DNA of 62,961 nucleotides from JANQPX01 sp039197065 (GCA_039197065.1 JBCCUL010000023.1:1-62961), one strand, 5' to 3'; counted from the first letter of the stretch, positions 34,510 to 43,540 are shown. Numbers and translations: made by a program. Notes: a model not told the origin generated them from the sequence alone.

Positions 34510-35324
34510 GCACGCTTCTTGATCGGCTGGACGCTCTCCATCGAGCCCTCGATGACAGCGCGCCCGCGGCCGTCGCGGTCTCCGGCGGCGTCGACAGCAT
34601 GACGATGGCCTATATCGCGCACAGGCGGCTGGAAAGCCGCGTTTCGGTCTTTCACGCCGTTTCGCCGGCTGTACCGGCATCGGCAACCGAGCGCGTCAAG
34701 ACCTATGCCGCCAGGGAAGGCTGGGCGCTTTCCATCGTCGATGCCGGCGAGTTCGCCGATGAACGCTATATGGCCAATCCGGCAAACCGCTGTTTTTTCT
34801 GCAAGATGAACCTTTACAGCACGCTCGCCGGCCTGACCGAGGCTCAACTGCTGTCCGGCACAAATCTCGATGACCTCGGCGACTGGCGCCCTGGTCTCAA
34901 AGCAGCCGAAGCCGAAGACGTGCGCCACCCCTTCGTCGAGGCCGGCATCGACAAGACGAACGTGCGCCGGTTGGCTGCGCATTTTGGGCTCGATGATCTG
35001 GCTGAGCTGCCGGCGGCGCCCTGTCTTTCCAGCCGCATCGAAACCGGCTTGCGCATCGATGCGAAGCTCCTCCCTCAGATCGACCAGGTCGAAGCGCTTG
35101 TGCGCAGGAGGCTCTCGCCAGAGACGGTGCGTTGCCGGCTGCGCAAGGAAGGCATCGTCATCGAGCTCGATCAGCCGACCTTCGACCGCCTGGCCGCGGG
35201 GCGACCGGCCTTGATGGGTCAGATTGCGGCGATCCTGGGTGCGCCTCACCAAGGCCCGATCATCTTCGAGCCCTATCGTCGCGGCAGCGCCTTTCTTCGT
35301 GACAGCCTCGAGGCAAGCTCTTGA
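34506..35324 (+). CDS. larE: LarE, sulfur transferase of the nickel-pincer pathway
   Basis: LarE adenylates and thiolates the carboxylated nicotinate intermediate. The 272 residues show the PP-loop AVSGGVDSMTM, then RCFFCKMNLYS (Cys96, Cys99) and AAPCLSSRIETG (Cys173). Lactiplantibacillus LarE sacrifices one cysteine as sulfur donor; homologues with CXXC plus a third cysteine hold a [4Fe-4S] cluster instead. This protein has the three-cysteine pattern. It overlaps larC (ATGA) and larB (TTGA). Confidence 0.93.
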   Translation: MSTLLDRLDALHRALDDSAPAAVAVSGGVDSMTMAYIAHRRLESRVSVFHAVSPAVPASATERVKTYAAREGWALSIVDAGEFADERYMANPANRCFFCKMNLYSTLAGLTEAQLLSGTNLDDLGDWRPGLKAAEAEDVRHPFVEAGIDKTNVRRLAAHFGLDDLAELPAAPCLSSRIETGLRIDAKLLPQIDQVEALVRRRLSPETVRCRLRKEGIVIELDQPTFDRLAAGRPALMGQIAAILGAPHQGPIIFEPYRRGSAFLRDSLEASS

Positions 35325-35971
35325 CCGAAGATCAGATCAAGCTCGATTGGGAACGTCGCCGCCGGCTCGGTTTCGACGAAGCGGTATTTTGCGCCGGCAA
35401 GTCGACGGCCCAACTCACCACCATTCTCGACCAGGTCGCCGCTGCCGAAGAACGCATGCTGCTGACCCGGCTGGACGAGGCTGCCTTCGCCGAGCTTCCC
35501 GACATCCACCGTGAAGCCCTCGACTACGACCCTGTCTCACACACCGCCTTTTACGGTCCCAACAGTTCGATCTCGACGCACCGCGTCGCCTTGGTGACGG
35601 CTGGGACGTCGGACGTCCCGGTGGCGGCCGAAGCCGAGCGCACGCTTGCCTTCAACGGCATTGGCGCGCTTTCCGTTCACGATGTCGGCGTCGCCGGCCT
35701 TTGGCGGCTGGTGGAGCGCATCGACGAAATCAAAGCGATGCCCGTGGTGATCGTGGTCGCCGGCATGGATGGCGCGTTGCCGAGCGTGGTCGGTGGTCTG
35801 GCACCGGGCCTAGTGATCGCCGTGCCCACATCGATTGGCTATGGCGCTTCGCGCAACGGCGAGACGGCCCTGAACGCGGCGCTCGCGTCCTGCGCGCCCG
35901 GTCTCGTCGTCTGCAATATCGACAACGGCTACGGCGCCGCCTGCGCCGCGATGCGCGCCTTAGGCCGCTAG
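35321..35971 (+). CDS. larB: LarB, nicotinate adenine dinucleotide carboxylase/hydrolase
   Basis: LarB carboxylates nicotinic acid adenine dinucleotide and splits off AMP, the first step to the nickel-pincer cofactor. The 216 residues contain LDWERRRRLGFDEAVFCAGKS, VALVTAGTSDVPVAAEAERT (PurE-like), VGVAGLWRLVERID, VVIVVAGMDGALPSVVGGL and VPTSIGYGA. The start is TTG, overlapping the larE stop. Its TAG stop (35969-35971) lies inside the terminus of a repeat element. larA, the lactate racemase gene, is not in the window. Confidence 0.93.
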   Translation: MTEDQIKLDWERRRRLGFDEAVFCAGKSTAQLTTILDQVAAAEERMLLTRLDEAAFAELPDIHREALDYDPVSHTAFYGPNSSISTHRVALVTAGTSDVPVAAEAERTLAFNGIGALSVHDVGVAGLWRLVERIDEIKAMPVVIVVAGMDGALPSVVGGLAPGLVIAVPTSIGYGASRNGETALNAALASCAPGLVVCNIDNGYGAACAAMRALGR

Positions 35972-36098
35972 AGCATTTCCGGGGCAAGTCGATCCAGCCC
36001 GCACCCCCTCCCGACCGCCCAATGCAAGGGTACCCTACGGGTGGGTCGGAAGGGGGTGTGGGCCGGTGCCGCGTAAACCTGACTAGAAAATGCTCTAG
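35968..36098. repeat. Family A palindromic repeat, copy 1
   Basis: 131 bases bounded by CTAGAGCATTTCC and GAAAATGCTCTAG. The centre is a GC-rich imperfect inverted repeat (GCCCGCACCCCCTCCCGACCGCCC with GTGGGTCGGAAGGGGGTGTGGGC) around a KpnI-like GGTACC loop. A second copy lies at 53591-53720 in the opposite orientation. It begins inside the larB stop codon. No protein is encoded; it fits a small non-autonomous element. Confidence 0.85.
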
Positions 36099-36206
36099 GC
36101 CGGACCGGATCCCGGTATGATAGGTTTGCTCAGAGTTTCCCTAAAGTCTTGAGCCCGAACTGCACCGGATGTTTAAGCATCGGCATTGTGTTCTGACCCG
36201 GTCCTT

Positions 36207-37283
36207 TTATGAACGCGTTCGATTTGATGCAGGTTTCGCGCTTTTCCTGCCGCTTTTCGCATTTGGGCCACGACCGCTGGGAACCGCCTGCTTCGGTCCC
36301 GACCGTCGATGTTTCTTGAATGCGCTGCCCGCCTTTCGTTTGGTCTCGCTGCTGCCGTCTTCACGCGGTCCGGCTTTCAGCTTCAACGTCTCGTTAGCGC
36401 GCGGGGCTGGTTTTCTCGCAGGCGCGGCTTTCCTGGTTCTTGTGCTTTCCTCATCCTTTCTAGCTTTTGAGGGCGCGCTGTTCTTGGCTTTCAGCCGTCG
36501 CTTGCGCTGGCTTGCCGATGTCGTCGATTGTAGAACTAGGCCGACCTGCTCCCGCACCACCTTCGTCTTGATTTCGTCGACCGTGCCTTTCGCGAGATTG
36601 CCGAGGTGAAAGGGGCCAAAGCTCACCCTTATCAGGCGGTTCACCGGCCAACCGAAATGTTCCATGACTTTTCTAATCTCGCGATTCTTGCCCTCGCGCA
36701 ACGCAACGCTCAGCCAGGCGTTCTTGCCCAGCGTTCGCTCCAGAACCGCTTCGATCGGACCATAGTCGAAGCCATCGATCGTGATGCCGTCGACCAGTGA
36801 AGCGAGCTTCGCCTCATCGACGTCGCCATGCACGCGCACGCGATAACGGCGCTGCCAGCCGGTGGTCGGCAGCTCCAGCTGGCGCTTCAGCCCGCCATCG
36901 TTGGTGAGCAGCAAGAGGCCTTCGGAGTTCATGTCCAGCCGGCCGATCGGCATCAGGCGCGGCAACTCTTTGGGGATCAGATCCGTGATGGTTTTCCGGC
37001 CCTCGGGATCGCTCGCCGCGGTCAGACAACCTGTCGGTTTGTGAAAACGAAAGAGCCGCGCCGGCGCGATCGCCGGCAGTGGTTTGCCGTCGACTTCGAT
37101 TTTGGAGGCGGTGGTTACAGTCACTGCAGGACTGGTAAGAATCTCGCCGTCCAGCTTGACGCGGCCTTCCGCAATCCAGCGCTCCGCATCCCGTCGGGAA
37201 CAAAGCCCCGCCCGCGCCATCCGTTTCGCAATCCTCTCGGGCGTGCCGCCCGGTGCTTGACTTGCCTGGTCACCTTCGGTCAT
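36207..37283 (-). CDS. rluB: RluB/RsuA-family pseudouridine synthase with basic tail
   Basis: The 358-residue protein has an S4 domain (ERIAKRMARAGLCSRRDAERWIAEGRVKLDG) and a catalytic domain with FHKPTGCLT, GRLDMNSEGLLLLTNDGG, whose Asp is catalytic, and REGKNREIRKVMEHFGWPVNRLIR. RluB makes pseudouridine 2605 in 23S rRNA. After about residue 250 comes a tail of about 100 residues rich in Lys, Arg, Ser and Pro, as in many RluB proteins. Overlaps the amidotransferase stop by four bases. Confidence 0.92.
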   Translation of the reverse strand: MTEGDQASQAPGGTPERIAKRMARAGLCSRRDAERWIAEGRVKLDGEILTSPAVTVTTASKIEVDGKPLPAIAPARLFRFHKPTGCLTAASDPEGRKTITDLIPKELPRLMPIGRLDMNSEGLLLLTNDGGLKRQLELPTTGWQRRYRVRVHGDVDEAKLASLVDGITIDGFDYGPIEAVLERTLGKNAWLSVALREGKNREIRKVMEHFGWPVNRLIRVSFGPFHLGNLAKGTVDEIKTKVVREQVGLVLQSTTSASQRKRRLKAKNSAPSKARKDEESTRTRKAAPARKPAPRANETLKLKAGPREDGSSETKRKAGSAFKKHRRSGPKQAVPSGRGPNAKSGRKSAKPASNRTRS

Positions 37284-38017
37284 CGCGTCTCAACCTGAGA
37301 GGCCTCGATCATGGCCCGGAAGATGGCGTCGTCGGCTGCGGAGATGCTGTATTCCGGGTGCCATTGCACGCCAAGGCAAAAGCGCTTCTCCGGCAGTTCG
37401 ATTGCTTCGATCACACCATCGGGCGCGTAGCCGCTGATCACCACGCCGTCGCCGACGACGCCCGCCGCCTGATGATGCGCACTGTTGACGCTTAGCGTAT
37501 CGGCGCCGCCTCCCAGCCGGTGGAGGAGAGTATCGGCCGCGACCGCGACTTCGTGGCCTGGCTCCGTCCTAGGATTCGGCTGTTCATGCGCAAGGCAGTC
37601 CGTCACCTCGTCCGGGATATGCTGAATGAGGGTGCCGCCAAGCGTGACGTTCAAGAGCTGCTGGCCGCCGCAGATGCCGAGCACCGGCCGATCAGCCTTG
37701 AGAAATCCATTGAGGACCGCGAGTTCGAACGCCGTTCGTCGATCCTTGGTGACCACCGTATCATGCCGGTCGGCGGCACCGTAAAGTGAGGGATCGACGT
37801 CGAACGCGCCGCCGGTCACCACCAGCCCATCGAGAAGATCGACATAGTCCTCGGCAAGCTCGACCTCGTGGGGCAGGGCGATGGGTAGGCCGCCGGCGCG
37901 GCTGATCGCGGTGCAGTAGTTTTCGCGGATCGCATACCAGGGCAGGGCCGAAAAACCGCCTGGCGGTTCGGCATCCAGGGTCAGGCCGATGCGCGGGCGG
38001 GTCGGGCGGCTGGACAG
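37280..38017 (-). CDS. Class I glutamine amidotransferase, PuuD-like, with apparent CTG start
   Basis: The protein resembles gamma-glutamyl-GABA hydrolase: RIGLTLDAEP, WYAIRENYCTAISRAGGLPIALP, GLVVTGGAFDVDPSLYG, the nucleophile elbow VLGICGGQQLLNV and HPEYSISAADD. Conserved sequence extends well upstream of the first GTG (about 37825), up to a TAA, with no ATG, GTG or TTG. CTG at 38015-38017 lies 6 bases after AGAGGAG, so a CTG start giving 245 residues is the best reading. Role in polyamine or glutamyl-amide breakdown is inferred. Confidence 0.85.
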   Translation of the reverse strand: MSSRPTRPRIGLTLDAEPPGGFSALPWYAIRENYCTAISRAGGLPIALPHEVELAEDYVDLLDGLVVTGGAFDVDPSLYGAADRHDTVVTKDRRTAFELAVLNGFLKADRPVLGICGGQQLLNVTLGGTLIQHIPDEVTDCLAHEQPNPRTEPGHEVAVAADTLLHRLGGGADTLSVNSAHHQAAGVVGDGVVISGYAPDGVIEAIELPEKRFCLGVQWHPEYSISAADDAIFRAMIEASQVETR

Positions 38018-38127
38018 TGGGATCTCCTCTTAAACGCCACCTCTACGTAAGGCGGGCGGGCAGGGAACGCAATGCGTGTGAATATTCGCGCAAGGTCTTA
38101 AGGCTTTCTTCATGATAGAGCATCATA

Positions 38128-38877
38128 GTGAAGAAATCCTTTATGGGAGCGTTGGGTTTGTCAGGCTATGAGATCGAGCTTTTCGGCACGCGCACCAGTT
38201 TGGCCGATCTGATGGCGCCGATCTGGTTTCTCGTGGCCTGGCTCGGCTATACGGCCTATGCCGATCGGGAGCGGAGCGTTCACAATCTGAATTCTGCGAT
38301 GCGCGACTATCGCCTGCTTTGGATGAGGCGCATGCTGGACCGCGAAGTGCGCATGGTGGACACGCAGATCCTAGGCAATCTGATGCGCAGCATGTCGTTT
38401 TTCGCCTCGACAACCATGTTCATCATCGCAGGCCTGGTGGCTGTCCTGGGCGCGCGTGAAAAAGCGATGATGGTGCTCAGCGAACTGCCCTTCACGGCGG
38501 AGACGTCGACCGTGCTTTGGGATCTGAAGGTGCTGCTGCTGATCGCGATTTTCGTCTATGCGTTCTTCAAATTCACCTGGGCATTCCGCCATTATAATTA
38601 CTGCCTGATCCTGGTTGGTGCCGTTGCCGGACATGACCGGTTGGATGACGAATGCAAGCGCATCGCCGATCGCGCCGCCGGGATCGCCAACTCCACCGGA
38701 CGTCATTTCAACCGCGGGATACGTGCTTACTATTTCGGTCTGGCCGCTCTCGGCTGGTTCCTCCACCCCTGGATTTTCATGGCCCTTTCCCTCTGGGTCG
38801 TGCTCGTGCTCTATCGGCGGGAATATCGATCCAATCTTTTGGAAATGCTCGGAAAGCCCAACATCCAGGGGCTATGA
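38128..38877 (+). CDS. DUF599 family membrane protein
   Basis: A 249-residue protein with four hydrophobic helices: LMAPIWFLVAWLGYTAYA, SMSFFASTTMFIIAGLVAVLG, LKVLLLIAIFVYAFFKFTWAF and LAALGWFLHPWIFMALSLWVVLVL. The pattern RDYRLLWMRRMLDREVRMVDTQI and FTWAFRHYNYC places it in DUF599, a family without known function. GTG 38128 or ATG 38143 could start it. It stands alone, divergent from the amidotransferase gene. Confidence 0.85.
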   Translation: MKKSFMGALGLSGYEIELFGTRTSLADLMAPIWFLVAWLGYTAYADRERSVHNLNSAMRDYRLLWMRRMLDREVRMVDTQILGNLMRSMSFFASTTMFIIAGLVAVLGAREKAMMVLSELPFTAETSTVLWDLKVLLLIAIFVYAFFKFTWAFRHYNYCLILVGAVAGHDRLDDECKRIADRAAGIANSTGRHFNRGIRAYYFGLAALGWFLHPWIFMALSLWVVLVLYRREYRSNLLEMLGKPNIQGL

Positions 38878-39030
38878 CATAAAAATTGTCCATATCTTGA
38901 GTGTGGATCGCGATTGACCCTTTAGCCCGGAACATCGATCGCCTATAGTGGGAGGGCCTCAAGTGATCGCTATCGCTGATGTCGACGCTTCGAAATTGAC
39001 AATCATAAGGCCAGCCGGGAAGGCCATCTC

Positions 39031-42000
39031 ATGCGTTTCTACGCAGATCTGCACGTCCACTCCAAATATTCTCGGGCGACCAGCAAGAACGCCGACCTCG
39101 AACATCTGGCCTATTGGGCCGCCAAGAAGGGCATCGCTTTGGTGGGGACCGGGGATTTCACCCATCCCGCCTGGAACGCCGAGATCAAGGACAAGCTGGT
39201 GCCGGCCGAGCCCGGACTATTTCGCCTGCGTCCCGAGATCGAGGCCGCTGTCGCCGAGCGCTTGCCGCCGGCCTGTCGCGGCAAGGCCGTCCGCTTCATG
39301 CTCGAAGTCGAAATTTCGACCATCTACAAGAAAGGCGAGAAGACCCGGAAGGTTCATCATCTCATCTATGTGCCGGATCTGGAGGCCGCCGACCGCCTGA
39401 TCGTCGACCTGTCGCGCATCGGCAATCTCAAATCCGACGGCCGGCCGATCCTCGGCCTGGACAGCCGCGATCTTCTGGAGATCACCTTACGGTCCCATGA
39501 TCAGAGCTATCTGATCCCCGCCCACATCTGGACACCCTGGTTCGCCGCCATGGGATCGAAGTCCGGCTTCGACAGCATCGCCGAATGCTATGGCGATCTC
39601 GCCGATCACATCTTCGCGGTCGAGACGGGACTGTCCTCCGATCCCGAGATGAACTGGCGCATTTCGTCGCTTGACCGCTACCGGCTGGTCTCCAATTCCG
39701 ACGCGCACTCGCCGATCAAGCTCGGTCGCGAGGCCACGGCCTTCGATGGCGCGCTGGATTATCACGGCATCAAGCATGCGCTCGAGACCGGCAACGGTTA
39801 CGTCGGCACCGTCGAGTTTTTTCCGGACGAAGGTAAGTATCACCTGGACGGTCACCGAAAATGCGGCGTGCGCCTTTCGCCAGATGAGACGAGACGGCGG
39901 GACGGGCGCTGTCCGGTCTGCGGCGAGCCGCTGACGGTCGGCGTGCTACATCGCGTCGAGGAACTGGCTGACCGTCGTCCCGTCGAGGTCAAGCCGCCGC
40001 CGACCGCCGGCGACGTTTCCAATCTGGTGCCGCTGCATGAAGTCCTCGGTGAGCTGGAAGGCACAAGGCCGGGCAGCAAACGGGTCGAGAAGAGCTATCA
40101 GCATCTGGTGGGTTCGCTCGGCTCCGAACTCGACATTCTTAACGACGTGCCGATCGAAGATATCCGCAAAGCCAGAGACGATCTTCTCTCCGAGGCGATC
40201 AGTCGTCTTCGTTCCGGCGATGTCATTCGGGAACCGGGCTATGACGGCGAGTATGGCGTCATCCGCCTGTTCCATGACGACGAGCTGAACGAGGCCAAGA
40301 GCGGCGGTCTGCTGTTTGATCTGCCAAAAGCGATCGGCGCAAAACGGCCTGCCGCCGCCATCGAAACCGCCCCGATCCCCAAAGTCGCAAAGCCGGGCGC
40401 CGAACCACCGACCGAGACACCAACGCCAAGTGAAGCAGGTGGGGCTACCCACCAGTCGAACATGTTTCCGCAGCATGGCATTTTGGCGGCGCTGGATGAG
40501 GATCAGCGCAAGGCGGCGGCGATCACCCGTGGACCGGCCTTGATCGTCGCCGGTCCCGGTTCCGGCAAGACTAGGACGCTCACCCATCGCATCGCCCATC
40601 TGATCGCCGAGGAAGGGGTGGCCCCCCGGTCCTGCCTTGCGATCACCTTCACCCGGCGCGCCGCTCTCGAAATGCGCGAACGCCTGGCCAGGCTCCTGCC
40701 GAAGGACGCCGATCTCATCCCGATCCACACCTTCCACTCGCTCGGCCAGACCATCCTGCAGGAACAGCCGAAGGCCGCGCGCCTGCCGGAGGATTTTCGG
40801 GTGGCGGACGATATCGAGCGCACCGAACTGATCAAGGCGCTGCTCGACATCTCGCCCCGGCAGGCGAAAAAGCTGCTCGCCGACATCTCCCGTTCCAAGC
40901 GCGCGGCGCAGCGCGCAGGCGACGAGGTGGCGGCGGCTCTCGAAGTCTACCAGCCTGAGCTTGTCAGGCGCGGCTGGGTCGATTTCGACGACCTGATCGG
41001 GCTTACGGCCCGTCTTCTTCGAAACCACGACGATCTCGCCGCCCAATACCGCAAGCGCTATGCCTGGATCTCTGTCGACGAATTTCAGGATATCGACGAG
41101 CAGCAATATCGGATGGTTCAGCTCCTGGCGTCTGCGGACGCCCATATCCTGGCGATCGGCGATCCGAACCAGACAATCTACGGATTTCGCGGCGCGGACC
41201 CCCGGAGCTTCCAGCGCTTTCGCGAAGACTATCCCGCAACCAAGGCGGTGACGCTCAGGCGCAACTACCGCTCCAGCGGCATGATCGTCAAAGCCTCGGC
41301 TGACGTGATCGAAGCCGGCGAGGAGGGGGCTGCCGCAGGCATCGAGCATGTCAGGCAAATGGAGGAGCGCGTCACCATCCATCGCGCCGCCAGCGACAAG
41401 GCGGAAGCCGAGTTCGTGGTTCACAGCATCGAACGCCTGATCGGCGGCCACAGCTTCTTCTCCATCGACAGCGGCCGAGCCGCCGGCAGCGGTCGAACCG
41501 TCGACGGCGGTCGGGCCGGCGGCCCTGGCGATACGCCTGAAGCGCATTTGCCCGATCATCGAAAGCGTGATCTGTCTTTTGCCGACTTCGCCGTTCTCTA
41601 TCGGACCGAGGCGCAGGCCAAGCTGCTGGTCGAGGCGTTCGAGCGCTCAGGCATGCCCTACAAAAAGCATAATCATGACCTGCTGATCGAGGAGCCGGCG
41701 GCGCAGGCGATCCTCCATCGGGTGGATCCGGTCGCCAAGGCGACTGCGTCGGCTGAGCTTAAGGCAGCGGCTGCGGCCGTGATGCGCGATGCTGAAGACG
41801 AAGAGATCGATGATCTGGAGGCGACGCTGCAGCAGCTCCTCGCTTTGGCGGCGAGCTGCGAGGACCGGCTGGACTGGTTCGTCGATGCGGTGCCGCTTGC
41901 GACCGAAGCCGATTGCTTCGATCCCAGAGCCGATCGCGTCTCGCTGCTTACCATCCATGCCGCCAAGGGGCTGGAGTTCCCGGTCGTGTTCATGGTCGGC

Positions 42001-42264
42001 ATGGAGGAGGGCATCTTGCCGCTCACTTTCGGGAAGAGCGCGGACAACACCGATCTCGCCGAAGAACGACGCCTCGCTTTTGTCGGCATGACCCGCGCGA
42101 TGGATCGGCTGTTCTTGACCCACGCGGATCAACGCACCTGGCGCGGCAGCACCCAGGAGCTGGTGCCCTCTCCCTTCCTCGCCGACATCAGCGGCGAGCT
42201 ATTCAAGACCTCGCGCACCGAGGTGAAGAGGAAGCCCGGCGATCAGCAGCTCCAGCTCTTCTAG
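39031..42264 (+). CDS. PHP-domain/UvrD-type superfamily 1 helicase fusion
   Basis: A 1077-residue protein in three parts. Residues 1 to about 270: a PHP phosphoesterase domain with DLHVHSKYSRATSKNADL and VSNSDAHSPIKLGREAT. Residues about 275-400: a segment with KCGVRLSP and CPVCGEPL (zinc ribbon-like) and a helical part. Residues about 485-1077: a UvrD/PcrA-like helicase with Walker A GPGSGKTRT (near 508), VDEFQDIDEQQYR (Asp683), GDPNQTIYGFRGAD, LRRNYRS, TIHAAKGLEFPVV and FVGMTRAMDRL. The 2B region is short and contains a Gly/Arg/Ala repeat near 815-835. Role is probably DNA repair; the PHP domain may be a phosphatase or nuclease. Confidence 0.92.
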   Translation: MRFYADLHVHSKYSRATSKNADLEHLAYWAAKKGIALVGTGDFTHPAWNAEIKDKLVPAEPGLFRLRPEIEAAVAERLPPACRGKAVRFMLEVEISTIYKKGEKTRKVHHLIYVPDLEAADRLIVDLSRIGNLKSDGRPILGLDSRDLLEITLRSHDQSYLIPAHIWTPWFAAMGSKSGFDSIAECYGDLADHIFAVETGLSSDPEMNWRISSLDRYRLVSNSDAHSPIKLGREATAFDGALDYHGIKHALETGNGYVGTVEFFPDEGKYHLDGHRKCGVRLSPDETRRRDGRCPVCGEPLTVGVLHRVEELADRRPVEVKPPPTAGDVSNLVPLHEVLGELEGTRPGSKRVEKSYQHLVGSLGSELDILNDVPIEDIRKARDDLLSEAISRLRSGDVIREPGYDGEYGVIRLFHDDELNEAKSGGLLFDLPKAIGAKRPAAAIETAPIPKVAKPGAEPPTETPTPSEAGGATHQSNMFPQHGILAALDEDQRKAAAITRGPALIVAGPGSGKTRTLTHRIAHLIAEEGVAPRSCLAITFTRRAALEMRERLARLLPKDADLIPIHTFHSLGQTILQEQPKAARLPEDFRVADDIERTELIKALLDISPRQAKKLLADISRSKRAAQRAGDEVAAALEVYQPELVRRGWVDFDDLIGLTARLLRNHDDLAAQYRKRYAWISVDEFQDIDEQQYRMVQLLASADAHILAIGDPNQTIYGFRGADPRSFQRFREDYPATKAVTLRRNYRSSGMIVKASADVIEAGEEGAAAGIEHVRQMEERVTIHRAASDKAEAEFVVHSIERLIGGHSFFSIDSGRAAGSGRTVDGGRAGGPGDTPEAHLPDHRKRDLSFADFAVLYRTEAQAKLLVEAFERSGMPYKKHNHDLLIEEPAAQAILHRVDPVAKATASAELKAAAAAVMRDAEDEEIDDLEATLQQLLALAASCEDRLDWFVDAVPLATEADCFDPRADRVSLLTIHAAKGLEFPVVFMVGMEEGILPLTFGKSADNTDLAEERRLAFVGMTRAMDRLFLTHADQRTWRGSTQELVPSPFLADISGELFKTSRTEVKRKPGDQQLQLF

Positions 42265-42399
42265 GTGGTGTGATCACATCATTTGATTTTCGCCTTGAGC
42301 ATCCAGACCGACGGTACGCCGCCGGATTTTCGAAGGTGGGATCTGGCAGGCTTTGAAGAAGTCTGACGTGTGCGATCACGGCACGGTTGGCGCCTCCTG

Positions 42400-42506
42400 C
42401 TGGAGCTTTTTCCGACCAGGTGGACCTACCCTTTCGACAAGGAAACACCGTGAAACAAGGTGAAAGAGTGCATAGTCCGATCACGTCTGATCGGAAGTCG
42501 CTCTAG
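42400..42506 (-). repeat. Family C 107-bp palindromic repeat, copy 1
   Basis: Read on the minus strand it runs from CTAGAGCGACTTCCGATC to CTGGTCGGAAAAAGCTCCAG and aligns without gaps to the copy at 46817-46923. It has an inverted repeat at each end and a central TTTGTTT-like core. The CTA at 42503-42505 is the stop codon of the adjoining transporter gene. Confidence 0.8.
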
Positions 42507-43423
42507 GCGTTGCTTCGCCCCTCCTGCTGCACCCGGCGCTCGCGATAGGCGATGTAGAGAGCGCTGCCGAAGATCACCGTACCGCCGATCCAGGTGAACA
42601 TATCCGGCACCTGAGCAAAGGCGAGATAGGCCAAAAGCGCTGTCCAAGGGAGCTTGCAGAAATCGAGCGGCATGACGACGCTGGTGTCGGCGACCCGCAG
42701 GCTTTCGGTCATCAGCCATTGCGCACCACCGCCGAGAATGCCGATGGCGAACAGCCAGGGCAGGACATCCCATGACGGCCAGGTCCAGACGAACAGCGCC
42801 GGCACAAGCGAGAGTGGGAGCTGCAGGAGGGACATGTAGGTGATGATGGTCACGCTGGAATCGTGGCGCCCGATCGTCTTGATCAGGAGGAGCGCTACGG
42901 CCCAGAAGATCGTGGAGTTGAGCACCAAGAGCTGACCGAGACCGATTTCGTCGAAGCCTGGACGAAGGATGACCAGCGTGCCGAAGAAGCCGACGATCAC
43001 CGCCGTCCAGCGTCTGAGACGGACGACTTCACCCAGGAACAGCGCTGCGAGCACGGTGGTGAAGATCGGGGCGGCGAAGCCCAGTGCCGTCACCTCGGCG
43101 AGCGGCGTGATGCTGATCGCGTAAAAGAACGAGAACATCGCCACGACGTTCACCAATGATCGGTAGACATGCAGCTTCAGATGGTTGGTGCGCAGCGGCT
43201 CGAGGCCGAGGCGTATGAACCAGGGGATGACGAAGATCAGCCCGAACAGATTGCGAAAGAAGGCGACCTCGAACGGGTGCAGGGTCTCGGTCAGATGGAG
43301 GATAACCGCATGCATCGCCGCGAAGAAGAAGGTCGAGACGAACATCAGCGTAATGCCGCGGATCGGGCTGTTGGAGACGGCCGTCTCAGACTTGCCGATG
43401 GACCCGGTCGACGGCGTCGACAC
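42503..43423 (-). CDS. DMT-family transporter (two EamA domains)
   Basis: A 306-residue protein with ten predicted helices in two EamA repeats: FFFAAMHAVILHLTETLHPFEVAFFRNLFGL opens the first and STIFWAVALLLIKTIGRHDSS the second. The family exports amino acids or other metabolites. The GTG at 43423 follows AAAGGGGAAATCTG and is chosen over a start 31 residues upstream whose sequence looks non-membrane and random. Its TAG stop is within a repeat terminus. Confidence 0.88.
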   Translation of the reverse strand: MSTPSTGSIGKSETAVSNSPIRGITLMFVSTFFFAAMHAVILHLTETLHPFEVAFFRNLFGLIFVIPWFIRLGLEPLRTNHLKLHVYRSLVNVVAMFSFFYAISITPLAEVTALGFAAPIFTTVLAALFLGEVVRLRRWTAVIVGFFGTLVILRPGFDEIGLGQLLVLNSTIFWAVALLLIKTIGRHDSSVTIITYMSLLQLPLSLVPALFVWTWPSWDVLPWLFAIGILGGGAQWLMTESLRVADTSVVMPLDFCKLPWTALLAYLAFAQVPDMFTWIGGTVIFGSALYIAYRERRVQQEGRSNA

Positions 43424-43540
43424 CAGATTTCCCCTTTCCCGGAAAATGTCGCCGGCGGCACCCTGCGCGGCTGAGAGCGCCCTTATAGACGATCCCGCGG
43501 GATGGCGCTCGAACAATCGCCGGGTGCGGCTTGGAAAAGT

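Noticed and set aside
39946..41559. 537-residue open frame on the minus strand
   Set aside because: It is antisense to the PHP/helicase gene, whose motifs are complete. Long antisense frames are expected in GC-rich DNA.
42265..42290. GTGGTGTGATCACATCAT palindrome after the helicase gene
   Set aside because: It differs from the TGGTNNNACCA operators, lies after a stop codon and has no promoter near it.
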